From a bacterium SCSIO 12643 (lineage in GTDB: Bacteria > Bacteroidota > Bacteroidia > Flavobacteriales_G > Salibacteraceae), in assembly GCA_024398135.1 (NCBI GenBank), contig CP073750.1, positions 2,728,001 through 2,792,000 of the forward strand: a stretch of 64,000 nt of DNA. Direction: 5' to 3'. Position 1 is the stretch's first letter. Each line of letters opens with the position of its first letter. This document shows positions 25,886 to 34,368 of the stretch, piece by piece. The notes under the pieces are model-generated. The model had not been told where the DNA came from and ran no database searches. It saw only the letters and a program-made list of their open reading frames with translations. The translations under genes and the position numbers were made by a program.

Positions 25886-26262
25886 GTGTAGCTATTTTTT
25901 TCCAATTTCTGTTCTGATTCTGCTACTACATTCAATATATGGTTTTCACTTAGGAAGACATAATGCCTAAAATCTCCTGGAGAATCTATGAAGGTAAAAG
26001 TATCTGCTTTTATGTAGTCTAAGAAATTTGAGCTAGAGTAAATTCTCAGGTTATTTCCAGTAAAATTATCTCCTAGTTTGTCAGTGTAACTTTCGTCCAA
26101 TACTGAATAACCGATATAACTATCAAACTTAATTTTATACCTATAATCCTTATTCATTAGAATCGGATGGGTAGGATCGAGATTTTGATTTCCAACATAT
26201 ACGTCTTCCTCTTTTTCAGAAACGACTCCACAAATCAGTTCAAATTCTAAAGAATTATCCAC
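25870..26262 (-). CDS. Hypothetical protein in an attC-flanked cassette
   Basis: Not recognised. It is a soluble, acidic 130-residue protein without a signal peptide (MDNSLEFELICGVV). It has strands with DVYVGNQNLDPTHP, SYIGYSVLDESYTD and YVFLSENHILNVV. The C-terminal YTQNCI is encoded within attC-like site B, so the cassette's reading frame ends in the recombination site. AT-richness matches the neighbouring orphan genes. Confidence 0.5.
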   Translation of the reverse strand: MDNSLEFELICGVVSEKEEDVYVGNQNLDPTHPILMNKDYRYKIKFDSYIGYSVLDESYTDKLGDNFTGNNLRIYSSSNFLDYIKADTFTFIDSPGDFRHYVFLSENHILNVVAESEQKLEKNSYTQNCI

Positions 26263-26330
26263 AGGTTTGTTAATTCAAGTTATAAAATAGTATTTAATAA
26301 GATAATTATTCTGATTTACATATTCCTATT

Positions 26331-26347
26331 TGTGGAGTCGGAGGGAT
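26331..26347. repeat. Copy of the ssrA 3' end (att-like)
   Basis: TGTGGAGTCGGAGGGAT at 26331-26347 is identical to 26957-26973, which is the 3' terminus of ssrA on the minus strand. The sequences on both sides differ, so the identity has sharp limits of 17 bases, as expected for an attachment-site core. The segment between the copies is about 626 bases and carries a single small gene. A tRNA/tmRNA-type integration relic is the simplest reading. Confidence 0.55.
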
Positions 26348-26363
26348 CCCATTCGTTGGTTAT
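26345..26363. repeat. Direct repeat, left copy
   Basis: GATCCCATTCGTTGGTTAT occurs at 26345-26363 and again at 26805-26823. On the minus strand the left copy begins with the stop of the 109-residue gene, and its CCAACG box resembles the outer box of the attC-like sites. Confidence 0.6.
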
Positions 26364-26689
26364 TTACAAGCATAATATGAACCTTGGTTGAATAACCTTA
26401 CTAAATTAGAATCAGATACCCATGGATACTTATTTTTAAAATTATTACAAAACTCATTTTCAATTTTTTTCCCATCCACTTTCCACGTATTTTTTGAATA
26501 TAGATCGTAAATTAAGTTTAATCCATAATCTCTAGCACAAGAGCATTCACTATTGTACATTTCTAGTTGCGAGTTTGAAAGATTTGGAAATAACTTGATC
26601 AATCTATTATTTATAGGCTGACGTAGATTTTTTCCAAATTCCATAGAAAGATTCAGACCACTGTTTAGGATTTCATCAAGGAGTGCCAT
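26360..26689 (-). CDS. Hypothetical protein between ssrA-related repeats
   Basis: Not recognised. It is a 109-residue helical protein, with cysteines in YNSECSCARDYG (about 45-56) and near the C-terminus (SYYACK). Its stop codon overlaps the left copy of the 19-base direct repeat and it is bounded on the other side by the right copy. It is therefore probably the payload of the same mobile cassette or relic element. Confidence 0.45.
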   Translation of the reverse strand: MALLDEILNSGLNLSMEFGKNLRQPINNRLIKLFPNLSNSQLEMYNSECSCARDYGLNLIYDLYSKNTWKVDGKKIENEFCNNFKNKYPWVSDSNLVRLFNQGSYYACK

Positions 26690-26804
26690 TTTCTTTTACA
26701 TTTTAGTTAAGAATCAGATTCTAAAAATACTTTGAAACAATTATTTGAAGAAATAAAAGGACGTTAAGATTTTAGTGCTTTATAGGATTATTCCCTCCGG
26801 TCGT

Positions 26805-26823
26805 GATCCCATTCGTTGGTTAT
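26805..26823. repeat. Direct repeat, right copy
   Basis: The second copy of the 19-base sequence at 26345-26363. It is followed by 26829-26845, which is an inverted copy of the sequence right after ssrA (see the inverted repeat with 26944-26960). The surrounding 26690-26915 holds no gene that I can support. Confidence 0.6.
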
Positions 26824-26828
26824 AATTC

Positions 26829-26960
26829 ACAGATTTTGAAAGCCAAAATGCGATGCATTTTAGTGCTTTTTTATTCCCACTCCTCATTGGAGCACGCTTC
26901 ATTCGGATGGAAATAAAAAAGCCGATTCATCAATTGATGAATCGGCTTTCAAAATCTGTG
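26829..26960. repeat. Inverted repeat flanking the ssrA terminator
   Basis: CACAGATTTTGAAAGCC occurs on the plus strand near 26828-26844, and its reverse complement GGCTTTCAAAATCTGTG at 26944-26960 overlaps the last bases of ssrA. Both arms are followed, reading outward from the shared motif, by a hairpin and a run of T ending in TTTTTTATT-CC. So the 3' flank of ssrA has an inverted, partly drifted duplicate. Confidence 0.55.
26918..26950 (-). terminator. ssrA terminator
   Basis: A perfect palindrome AAAGCCGATTCATC / GATGAATCGGCTTT around AATT, followed on the minus strand by a T-run. It starts about ten bases beyond the ssrA 3' end. Confidence 0.9.
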
Positions 26961-27352
26961 GAGTCGGAGGGATTCGAACCCTCGTCCAAACAAGCAAACA
27001 TTGAGCTTTCTACAAGTTTAGTCAGTGCTTAATTTTCGAAAATAAGCTGGCCACTAACAGCCCACTTAAAACTTAGCTTCGTTAATCTCGAATTTGAACA
27101 GAAGCCGAACAAATCCTAACCCAACTTTAATGGTACCCTGGGTGAAATAAACCGCTAGGCAGGGTCTATCTCAGGGCATCTCGTCCCCCTACCTTGTAGA
27201 GTGGATGAAGCGTAATTCACTTGGTGAATTAGGCAGCAAGAGCGTAATTATTTTCGCCTGTTAAAATTTGCAGTATTGAATTAAAGAGCCATACCACAAG
27301 GCTCCACTTGCTTACAAAACGGTTGACCTCGCTGTCAAAACCAGTCGACCCC
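26957..27352 (-). ncRNA. ssrA: Transfer-messenger RNA (tmRNA)
   Basis: This RNA rescues stalled ribosomes. The 5' end starts GGGGTCG at 27352 and pairs over seven bases (one G-U) with CGACTCC of the 3' end, followed by A; the terminal CCA is not encoded. The T-arm is the GGTTCGAATCC region (26970-26982). The tag frame at 27229-27258 reads GGC (resume codon) and then ENNYALAA and a stop: GENNYALAA is the usual flavobacterial tag. The RNA is a single-piece (not permuted) molecule of about 394 bases. Its 3' end is duplicated downstream, so it has served as an integration target. Confidence 0.95.
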
Positions 27353-27362
27353 GATATTGCTG

Positions 27363-27394
27363 CAAATTAAATTGAATTGCAGTGACAAATACAA
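27363..27394 (-). promoter_or_regulatory. Possible ssrA promoter
   Basis: On the minus strand a TTAATTTG box (27363-27370, one mismatch to TAnnTTTG) lies ten bases before the 5' end of ssrA, and a TTG (27392-27394) lies 21 bases further upstream. This fits the Bacteroidota housekeeping promoter, but both boxes are short. Confidence 0.4.
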
Positions 27395-27465
27395 TGAATA
27401 GATTAAAAAAAACTTAAAAAATGCATATATACCGCCTAATACAGCTAAAATGTGCTCATTTTGAT

Positions 27466-28629
27466 CTATTTCCTCAAACCAAATCGATACGCAAGACCTG
27501 CGAGAATTAGTGTTTGTTCTTTGGAAGCTCCAATCTCTGACCTGATCGCCCAGTGGTCACTTAAGTTATAAGAGGCACCAAATTCAAACGTCCAGTTTTG
27601 CAACATCGTTTTTTTGATTTCATATTTGATTTCCGTATCAAATACTCCCGATTCGCTGAGACCTTCAGAAACTTCGGTTAATGCCGCATTTTTAATAGTA
27701 AGTACGCGATTTTCTGCGCGTAAGTCTGCAATTTGTTCTCTATCGTCAATTGGGTGTAAACTATTGATTAAATCCGTGTTGTCAGAAATGGTTTGTTGAT
27801 TCGTTTCAATTCTGTTGTTAATCCCATTATTCACATTGGTTTCTAAATCTGGAAAAACTTCCGATAAATTGATTTGTCCACGGGTTCCTTTTGAATTGGT
27901 GAAATTTCGGTACATAAATCCTACATAGACCGCTAACTTTTTGTCTTTTCTTTTTCCCAGATTCCAATGTTCTCCCACGCGACCTGAAGCCGTTACCACT
28001 CCCACATTGTCTTCCAATAAGTCTGAAACAGTCCAACTGTAATTTGCATCAGCACTCACAAAATAGTTTCTGCCAAAACCATATACGAAAGTTCCACCTA
28101 GTCCATAGGCATTGGCTTTGAAGTTCACTTTAGATCCAAACGAAGGTAGTTGAAGTATATCGTTTCCGTCTCCATATGGTATTCTGGGAGCCAGTTCAAC
28201 TTCAGTGGCTCCGGCACCGGTGGTGATGATTCCGTAAACGTTTAAAAAAGGAAATATCCAGGCATCCGGTCTAAAATTAAATCCGTTAAAGTATGCACGT
28301 ACTTTTGTGAAGTTAAGCGTATTCACATTTATTTTCTCATCTATAAAATCTTGATGTGAACCATCTCCAACTGTGAGTTTGAATTGACTGATATCCAATC
28401 CGACAATAGTATTTACATACATTGCATTGATTCCGTATGGGAGTTGTAACTTATATCCACGTTCAGCGGCTTTTTGACCCCAGATGGGTAATTTATATTT
28501 CCATACCAGAGAATCTTGAGTTGGTTCTTGCTGCGCATAGGAAAAAGTACTTCCTGATATCAGAAGGCCTAAAACAAATAGTATGCGAATGGATTGTGGA
28601 TAGTATAGTTGATTTCTCATGTTGGTCAA
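27466..28629 (-). CDS. Outer-membrane protein, beta-barrel type
   Basis: A 387-residue protein. The signal peptide ends at ...STFSYAQ after MRNQLYYPQSIRILFVLGLL; the start may be the fourth codon. The central region has barrel strands typical of 'hypothetical outer-membrane protein' families (YGINAMYVNTIVGLDISQF, AYFNGFNFRPDAWIFPFLNVYG). Residues about 270-320 form a charged helical insert (IETNQQTISDNTDL, REQIADLRAENRVLTIK). The last strands (WTFEFGASYNLSDHWAIRSEIG, ILAGLAYRFGLRK) resemble a C-terminal OmpA-like porin signal. Function is not known. Confidence 0.65.
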   Translation of the reverse strand: MTNMRNQLYYPQSIRILFVLGLLISGSTFSYAQQEPTQDSLVWKYKLPIWGQKAAERGYKLQLPYGINAMYVNTIVGLDISQFKLTVGDGSHQDFIDEKINVNTLNFTKVRAYFNGFNFRPDAWIFPFLNVYGIITTGAGATEVELAPRIPYGDGNDILQLPSFGSKVNFKANAYGLGGTFVYGFGRNYFVSADANYSWTVSDLLEDNVGVVTASGRVGEHWNLGKRKDKKLAVYVGFMYRNFTNSKGTRGQINLSEVFPDLETNVNNGINNRIETNQQTISDNTDLINSLHPIDDREQIADLRAENRVLTIKNAALTEVSEGLSESGVFDTEIKYEIKKTMLQNWTFEFGASYNLSDHWAIRSEIGASKEQTLILAGLAYRFGLRK

Positions 28630-28804
28630 TTAATTGTAAACTAAAAGTAATTAGACTTCGGACGAAAAACAAACAACCCATGGAATTTTATATTTCGGAG
28701 ATATCGCATATGATGGTAATTTAAAGATGTTTAACACGATTTTTTACTGGATTTAAATTGATTTTCTCATTGAAAAATAAAGGATTGGTTGTAAAATTGC
28801 AATT

Positions 28805-30019
28805 ATGAATAAGGACCTAAAACTTGCTATAATAAAGGAAGGGAAAACACCACCGGATATGCGTGTTCCATTGACACCTAAACAATGTGTTGAGGTGCAA
28901 GAAAAATTTCCACATATTGATTTATCGGTACAATCTTCCCAGGTACGTATATTTAAAGATGCTGAATATGCTGATCTGGGTTTACCTGTTAAAGAAGAGG
29001 TAAATGATGCGGATGTATTGATTGGGGTAAAAGAAGTTCCTATTGATATGTTGGTAGCGAATAAAACATATTTTTTCTTCTCGCATACCACTAAAGAACA
29101 ACCTTATAACCGTGATCTTTTGAGAGCGATACTGGATAAAAATATTCGTATGATTGATTACGAAGGATTAACCAATGCGGCTGGAACACGATTAATTGGT
29201 TTTGGATATTATGCAGGTATCGTAGGGGCTTATAACGGAATTATGGCCTGGGGAAAAAGACATAAAAGTTTTGATTTATGTCCAGCTTTAGAATTGACCT
29301 CATTGGAGGATATGGCTAATGAATTAAAGAAAGCAAAATTACCTGCCATAAAAATTGCTTTAACCGGAGGAGGTCGTGTAGCGAAAGGTGTTTTGGACGT
29401 GATGGGTATGATGGGTTTAAAGAAAGTTTCAGCTGACGATTATTTAACTGAAACTTATGATGAGCCTGTGTATACGCAGCTGTTTGTTGATGATTACAAT
29501 AAACGTAAGGATGGAGCTGTGAAACCTCGTTCTGATTTCTATACGAATTACAAGGAATACGATTCAGATTTTTTCAGATTTGCACGTGTAACAGATTTAT
29601 ACATTGCAGGGCATTTTTATGCAGAAGAATCTCCATTTATTTTCACCAGAGAAGAGGCCAAGCATCCGGAGTTTAAAATTCAGGTGGTGGCAGATATTAG
29701 TTGTGATATTGATGGACCAGTAGCATCTACGTTGAGACCCTCAACTATTGCAGATCCGTTATATGGATATATGGCATCTTCTGAGTCTGAAACGAATTAT
29801 GATAATATGGACGCCATCACAGTAATGGCTGTGGACAATTTACCTTGCGAACTTCCATCAGCAGCTTCCGAAGGTTTTGGAAACGAAATGATTCAGCATA
29901 TTTTGCCTCAATTATTGAATAATGATGCGGAAGGAATATTAGAGCGAGCGACTATTGCTAAAGATGGTCAGTTGACTGAGCATCATCAATATTTACAGAA
30001 TTACGTAGACGGAAAGTAA
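28805..30019 (+). CDS. Saccharopine/alanine dehydrogenase-like NAD(P)-dependent enzyme
   Basis: A 404-residue protein of the AlaDH/PNT-LYS1 superfamily. The N-terminal KEGKTPPDMRVPLTP (residues 11-25) has the substrate Arg and Lys loop. FFSHTTKEQPYNRDLL (about 98-113) and MIDYEGLTNAAGTRLIGFGYYAG (about 120-142) match yeast-type saccharopine dehydrogenase (lysine-forming). ALTGGGRVAKG (about 187-197) is the Rossmann glycine loop. Bacteroidota have many such proteins annotated as alanine dehydrogenase, and the exact amino acid is unproven. It converges on tag with two bases between the stops. Confidence 0.8.
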   Translation: MNKDLKLAIIKEGKTPPDMRVPLTPKQCVEVQEKFPHIDLSVQSSQVRIFKDAEYADLGLPVKEEVNDADVLIGVKEVPIDMLVANKTYFFFSHTTKEQPYNRDLLRAILDKNIRMIDYEGLTNAAGTRLIGFGYYAGIVGAYNGIMAWGKRHKSFDLCPALELTSLEDMANELKKAKLPAIKIALTGGGRVAKGVLDVMGMMGLKKVSADDYLTETYDEPVYTQLFVDDYNKRKDGAVKPRSDFYTNYKEYDSDFFRFARVTDLYIAGHFYAEESPFIFTREEAKHPEFKIQVVADISCDIDGPVASTLRPSTIADPLYGYMASSESETNYDNMDAITVMAVDNLPCELPSAASEGFGNEMIQHILPQLLNNDAEGILERATIAKDGQLTEHHQYLQNYVDGK

Positions 30020-30021
30020 AT

Positions 30022-30585
30022 TTATACTTCCTGATATCGGAAACAATCTACAGTATGGTCATTGATAAGCCCGCATGCTTGCATGTGGGCATACATAATT
30101 GTGCTACCACAAAACTTAAACCCTCTATTTTTCATGTCTTTGCTTAGTGCATCGCTTTCCGGTGAAGTTGCAGGTACTTCATTCATAGTTTTCCATTGAT
30201 TAACAATAGGGGAGTGGTGGACAAAGCTCCATATATACTGGTCAAATGATCCAAATTCTTTTTGGACTTCAATAAATTTTTGAGCGTTAGTAACAGCTCC
30301 TCTGACTTTGAGTTTATTTCTGATGACTCCAGGATCCTGGAGAATGCTTTGGATTTTTTCCTCAGTAAATTGAGCTACTTTATGGACGTCAAATTCAGCA
30401 AAGGCTTTTCGGTAACCTGATCTGCGTTTTAGAATTGTGGCCCAGCTGAGTCCGGCTTGCGCACCTTCTAATATGAGAAATTCAAAATGGGTACGATCAT
30501 TATGAACGGGAACGCCCCATTCTTCATCGTGATATTTTTCGTAAGCTTCAAATTGATTTAGACACCAGTCACATTTTTTCTTCAT
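30022..30585 (-). CDS. tag: DNA-3-methyladenine glycosylase I
   Basis: A 187-residue base-excision repair enzyme that removes 3-methyladenine from DNA. KKKCDWCLNQFEAYEKYHDEEWG has the first zinc ligands (Cys4, His18). GAQAGLSWATILKRR is the helix with conserved Trp, and the C-terminal MQACGLINDHTVDCF carries the remaining zinc Cys and the His-Cys pair. Length and order are typical of the family. It is convergent with the dehydrogenase and followed upstream by rpoD. Confidence 0.95.
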   Translation of the reverse strand: MKKKCDWCLNQFEAYEKYHDEEWGVPVHNDRTHFEFLILEGAQAGLSWATILKRRSGYRKAFAEFDVHKVAQFTEEKIQSILQDPGVIRNKLKVRGAVTNAQKFIEVQKEFGSFDQYIWSFVHHSPIVNQWKTMNEVPATSPESDALSKDMKNRGFKFCGSTIMYAHMQACGLINDHTVDCFRYQEV

Positions 30586-30630
30586 TTCCGAAAATTATTA
30601 AAATGAACTGAAGTATAGATAGGAGGGGCT

Positions 30631-30680
30631 AAAAAAAGAATAGCCGTCTTTCACAAATCAAAAAAGTAAAGGACGGCTAC
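30631..30680 (-). terminator. rpoD terminator
   Basis: On the minus strand the stem TAGCCGTC-CTTT / AAAG-GACGGCTA has a bulge and an AT-rich loop, followed by CTTTTTTT (run at 30631-30637). It lies 20-70 bases past the stop of the sigma factor gene. Confidence 0.8.
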
Positions 30681-30702
30681 TCGTTAAAATATGCGTAAGG
30701 TG

Positions 30703-31572
30703 TTAACCCAAATAAGGACGTAGTTGATGGCATCTTGAAGATGTTTTTAATCTTCTTAATGCTTTTTCTTTAATCTGACGTACACGCTCGCGCGTTAATC
30801 CGTACATCATTCCAATTTCTTCTAGAGTGTGGGGTGGTTTGGTTTCTAATCCAAAGTATAATCTTAATACATCCGATTCACGTTTAGCCAGCGTAGATAA
30901 TGATCTTCTGATTTCTTGTTTAAGTGATTCTGAGATTAGATTTTGATCAGGATGTGCTTCATCATTTTCTTTATACATGTCATACATGCTACGCTCATCA
31001 CCATTATCACTGGATACAGGAGCATCCATGGAAACATGCCTTTGACTTTGACGCAATGAATTTTTAACGTCCGCAATTGGTAAGTCCATAATATCAGCAA
31101 TTTCATCTGCTGTTGGTGGACGTTCCATATCTTGTTCTAATTTGGAAAAGACCTGATTGATTTTGGTGATTGCACCGATTTTATTCAATGGAAGTCTAAC
31201 AATTCTGGATTGTTCTGCCAATGCTTGTAAAATGGATTGACGAATCCACCATACTGCGTAAGAAATAAATTTAAATCCTCTGGTCTCATCAAACTTCTTT
31301 GCAGCTTTAATCAATCCTAAATTACCTTCATTGATTAAATCAGGAAGCGTGAGTCCTTGATTCTGATATTGTTTAGCCACAGAAACCACAAATCTTAGGT
31401 TGGCTCTGGTCATCTTGTCTAAAGCTTCTTTGTTTCCAGCCCTGATTTGTTGTGCCAATTCGACTTCTTCCTCAGCAGTAATCAAACTTAAACGTCCAAT
31501 TTCTTGAAGATACTTCTCTAACGATGCCGTTTCACGGTTCGTGATCTGTTTTGTTATTCGTAATTGTCGCAT
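30703..31572 (-). CDS. rpoD: Primary RNA polymerase sigma factor (RpoD/SigA type, short form)
   Basis: A 289-residue primary sigma factor without region 1.1, the form typical of Bacteroidota. The start is taken at [17 protein letters not shown] (ATG 31570-31572); the frame continues upstream without support. Regions in order: 1.2 ([15 protein letters not shown]), 2 ([48 protein letters not shown]), 3 ([14 protein letters not shown]) and 4 ([39 protein letters not shown]). It recognises the TTTG/TAnnTTTG promoters seen in this window. It is a single gene with its own terminator. Confidence 0.95.
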   Translation of the reverse strand: MRQLRITKQITNRETASLEKYLQEIGRLSLITAEEEVELAQQIRAGNKEALDKMTRANLRFVVSVAKQYQNQGLTLPDLINEGNLGLIKAAKKFDETRGFKFISYAVWWIRQSILQALAEQSRIVRLPLNKIGAITKINQVFSKLEQDMERPPTADEIADIMDLPIADVKNSLRQSQRHVSMDAPVSSDNGDERSMYDMYKENDEAHPDQNLISESLKQEIRRSLSTLAKRESDVLRLYFGLETKPPHTLEEIGMMYGLTRERVRQIKEKALRRLKTSSRCHQLRPYLG

Positions 31573-31681
31573 ACCTAGGTAATTTAGTTTTTCTCTATTA
31601 TCAGGGTATAAGAAGTTGATTGAAAAGAGAGGCAAACTGACGTAAACCCAGTTCATTACCTGTATCTAATAGAGGTATACG

Positions 31682-31714
31682 AAAAAAGCCACCAAAAGGT
31701 TTGGTGGCTTTTCA
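31682..31714 (-). terminator. pnp terminator
   Basis: A stem AAAAGCCACCAAA / TTTGGTGGCTTTT with a short loop and T-run on the minus strand; the A-run on the other side makes it nearly symmetrical. It is 24 bases past the pnp stop. Confidence 0.9.
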
Positions 31715-31737
31715 AAAAAAATATATAAAAATGCTAA

Positions 31738-33852
31738 TTAATCATTTTTAGGCTTGTCTAACAGGACTTTACGAGATAATCTTAATTTTCCGGTTTTAGG
31801 ATCCATACCAATTAATTTCACTTCAACTTCCTGTCCAACTTCTAAATGGTCTTCTGTTTTTTCAACTCTTTCCCATGCAATTTCAGAGATATGCAATAAT
31901 CCATCTTTACCTGGGATGATTTCAACAAAAGCACCATAAGGAGCTACCGCTTTTACTTTTCCTTTATAAGTTTCTCCAACTTCAGGAACCGCAACGATAC
32001 CTTTAATTCTAGCCATTGCTTGATTTAATGACTCCGCATTATTTGCAAATACTTCAACTACACCTTTGTTATCTACTTCTTCGATTACAATAGTAGTTTC
32101 AGTCTCAGCTTGAATCTCCTGAATGATTTTTCCACCAGGACCGATTACCGCACCGATCATGTCTTTTGGAATATCAATTGACTCGATACGTGGCGCATTT
32201 GGTTTTAAGTCGGTGTTGTAAGTCGTCATTGTTTTTGCCATTTCACCAGCAATATGTAAACGACCTTCTTTTGCTTGCATCAATGCCTGACGCAATACTT
32301 CCATTTTTAAACCATCTACTTTGATATCCATCTGACAAGCAGTGATACCTTTATCTGTACCGGTTACTTTAAAGTCCATATCTCCAAGAGCATCTTCATC
32401 ACCTAAGATATCGGTCAAAACAGCAAACTTGTCATCTGATTCGTGAATCAATCCCATCGCAATACCAGAAACTGGTTTTTTCATAGGAACTCCGGCATCC
32501 ATTAATGCCAATGATCCGGCACATACAGTAGCCATTGAAGAACTACCATTTGATTCTAAGATATCAGATACGACTCTGATGGTATAAGGGAAATCTTCAG
32601 GAACCATTGGAGTCAATGCTCTTAAAGCTAAATTTCCGTGACCAATTTCTCTACGGCTTACACTTCTGATAGGACGTGCCTCACCAGTTGAGAAAGGAGG
32701 GAAGTTATAGTGTAACATGAACTTCTGAGAACCTTTCATAAAAGCACCATCCACGTTTTGTGCATCTAATTTAGTTCCTAAAGTAACTGTAGTTAAAGAT
32801 TGTGTTTCCCCACGAGTGAAGATAGAAGAACCATGAGTTCCTGGTAAGTAACCGACTTCAGTCCAAATTGGTCTTACTTCATTTGTTGCACGACCATCTA
32901 AACGGGTACCGTTTTGTAAAACAACATCTCTAACCGCTTTTTTCATTACTTTTTTGAAGTACTGATCGATTAGGAAATCATACTCTTCTAAAATTTCTTC
33001 GCTTAAACCTTCTTTAAGTTCTGCTTTAATCGCGCTGAATTTTTCACTTCTTTCAGATTTTGCAGTAGCTGCAGACGCGATTTCAAATATCTTAGAATAA
33101 CACTTATCTTGAATTTCTTTTAAAAGATCTTCGTTTGATTTTTCGTGACAGTATTCACGTTTTTCAGCAGCGCCAGGAACCTGAGCAGCTAAATCAACCT
33201 GAGCCTGACATTGAACTTTGATTGCTTCATGTCCGAATGAAATAGCCTCGATCATTTCATCTTCAGAAATTTCACTCATTTCACCTTCCACCATCATGAT
33301 GTTATCTGAAGTACCAGCTACCATCAAGTCGATATCAGCAAGTTCTAATTCTTCGTTGGTTGGATTGATGACCAATTTACCATCGATACGTGCCACTCTA
33401 CATTCAGAAACAGGAGCCACAAATGGAATATCAGATACAGCAATTGCTGTCGAAGCTGCCAAACATGCTAATGCATCTGGCATTGTTTTTAAATCAGAAG
33501 ATATTAATTGAACAAATACTTGAGTATTTGCATGAAAATCATCAGGGAATAATGGACGTAAAGCACGGTCAATTAATCTTGCAGTTAAGATTTCACTTTC
33601 AGACGGACGAGTTTCTCTTTTGATAAATCCTCCTGGAAATCCTCCTACAGCAGGGTATTTTTCACGGTATTCAACGGTCAATGGTAAGAAGTCCATATCT
33701 TCTTTGACTTCTTTATCGCTTACTACTGTTGCTAAGATCATAGTATCGCCTTGACGAACTACCACAGATCCATCAGCTTGTTTGGCTAATTTGCCAGTTT
33801 CTAAAACGATTTCTTTTCCGGCCGTTTCAAACCTTTGTTCAATAGCTTTCAT
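31738..33852 (-). CDS. pnp: Polyribonucleotide nucleotidyltransferase
   Basis: A 704-residue PNPase, a 3'-5' phosphorolytic exoribonuclease. Two RNase PH-like domains are visible: residues 1-210 ([14 protein letters not shown]) and about 320-545 ([27 protein letters not shown], the [11 protein letters not shown] loop, [16 protein letters not shown]). A KH domain carries GAVIGPGGK (about 567-575) and an S1 domain holds [24 protein letters not shown] (about 637-660). Full length is as expected. rpsO lies immediately upstream, the classic order in which the two are often co-transcribed and regulated together. Confidence 0.98.
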   Translation of the reverse strand: MKAIEQRFETAGKEIVLETGKLAKQADGSVVVRQGDTMILATVVSDKEVKEDMDFLPLTVEYREKYPAVGGFPGGFIKRETRPSESEILTARLIDRALRPLFPDDFHANTQVFVQLISSDLKTMPDALACLAASTAIAVSDIPFVAPVSECRVARIDGKLVINPTNEELELADIDLMVAGTSDNIMMVEGEMSEISEDEMIEAISFGHEAIKVQCQAQVDLAAQVPGAAEKREYCHEKSNEDLLKEIQDKCYSKIFEIASAATAKSERSEKFSAIKAELKEGLSEEILEEYDFLIDQYFKKVMKKAVRDVVLQNGTRLDGRATNEVRPIWTEVGYLPGTHGSSIFTRGETQSLTTVTLGTKLDAQNVDGAFMKGSQKFMLHYNFPPFSTGEARPIRSVSRREIGHGNLALRALTPMVPEDFPYTIRVVSDILESNGSSSMATVCAGSLALMDAGVPMKKPVSGIAMGLIHESDDKFAVLTDILGDEDALGDMDFKVTGTDKGITACQMDIKVDGLKMEVLRQALMQAKEGRLHIAGEMAKTMTTYNTDLKPNAPRIESIDIPKDMIGAVIGPGGKIIQEIQAETETTIVIEEVDNKGVVEVFANNAESLNQAMARIKGIVAVPEVGETYKGKVKAVAPYGAFVEIIPGKDGLLHISEIAWERVEKTEDHLEVGQEVEVKLIGMDPKTGKLRLSRKVLLDKPKND

Positions 33853-33974
33853 ATTTATTTAATTGCGGGCACTAACCCAGTGTTTATAATAGCACGCCCA
33901 ACTCGGACGATTTGTTTTTTGCGTAAAATACGGAATCTCAGAAGGAGTCGCAGTTTTTGCGAAAGGAAGGATAA

Positions 33975-34007
33975 TAAAAAAGGCAATTGAATTTTCAACT
34001 GCCTTTC
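33975..34007 (-). terminator. rpsO terminator
   Basis: On the minus strand GGCAGTTGA pairs with TCAATTGCC (one G-T) around AAAT, followed by TTTTTT. It lies about ten bases past the rpsO stop and separates it from pnp, which would need readthrough or its own promoter. Confidence 0.8.
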
Positions 34008-34014
34008 CTAATTT

Positions 34015-34284
34015 TTACTTTCTTAATCCAAGTTCTTTTACAATTGCTCTGTAACGAAGGATGTCTACTTTAATTAAGTAGTCTAGAAGTCTTCTTCTTT
34101 TACCTACTAAATTGATCAACGCTCTTTGCGTGTTAAAATCTTTACGATTCTTTTTCAAGTGCTCAGTTAAATGTGCAATTCTAAAAGTGAACATTGCAAT
34201 TTGAGCTTCTGTAGATCCTGTGTTTGCTTCAGAACCACCGTGTTTTTTAAAAAACTCTTTTTTCTTTTCTGATGATAAATACAT
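34015..34284 (-). CDS. rpsO: 30S ribosomal protein S15
   Basis: An 89-residue protein: MYLSSEKKKEFFKKHGGSEANTGSTEAQIAMFTFRI matches the S15 start, HLTEHLKKNRKDFNTQRAL the second helix and VGKRRRLLDYLIKVDILRYRAIVKELGLRK the C-terminal helices. It binds 16S rRNA early in assembly of the small subunit. It is directly upstream of pnp. A strong -7 box lies about 50 bases before its start. Confidence 0.98.
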   Translation of the reverse strand: MYLSSEKKKEFFKKHGGSEANTGSTEAQIAMFTFRIAHLTEHLKKNRKDFNTQRALINLVGKRRRLLDYLIKVDILRYRAIVKELGLRK

Positions 34285-34332
34285 GCCAATATTGTTTTAA
34301 TGATTTTTATGTACTCAAAAATTTTGAGGCTG

Positions 34333-34340
34333 CAAATATA
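34333..34340 (-). promoter_or_regulatory. rpsO promoter -7 box
   Basis: TATATTTG on the minus strand is a perfect match to TAnnTTTG; CAGCC follows. The predicted transcript start is about seven bases downstream, leaving a leader of roughly 40 bases. An AGGTATAATACCT palindrome (34340-34352) abuts it on the -33 side and may be an operator. Confidence 0.65.
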
Positions 34341-34368
34341 GGTATAATACCTATTCGATTGACCTCTT

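Noticed and set aside
26331-26360. A tRNA or second tmRNA at the GTGGAGTCGGAGGGAT copy
   Set aside because: Only the last 17 bases of ssrA are present; there is no T-arm or acceptor 5' strand, so it is a repeat, not an RNA gene.
24134-27352. Intact prophage or integrative element next to ssrA
   Set aside because: No integrase, portal, capsid or relaxase gene is present; only short repeats and orphan genes support past integration.
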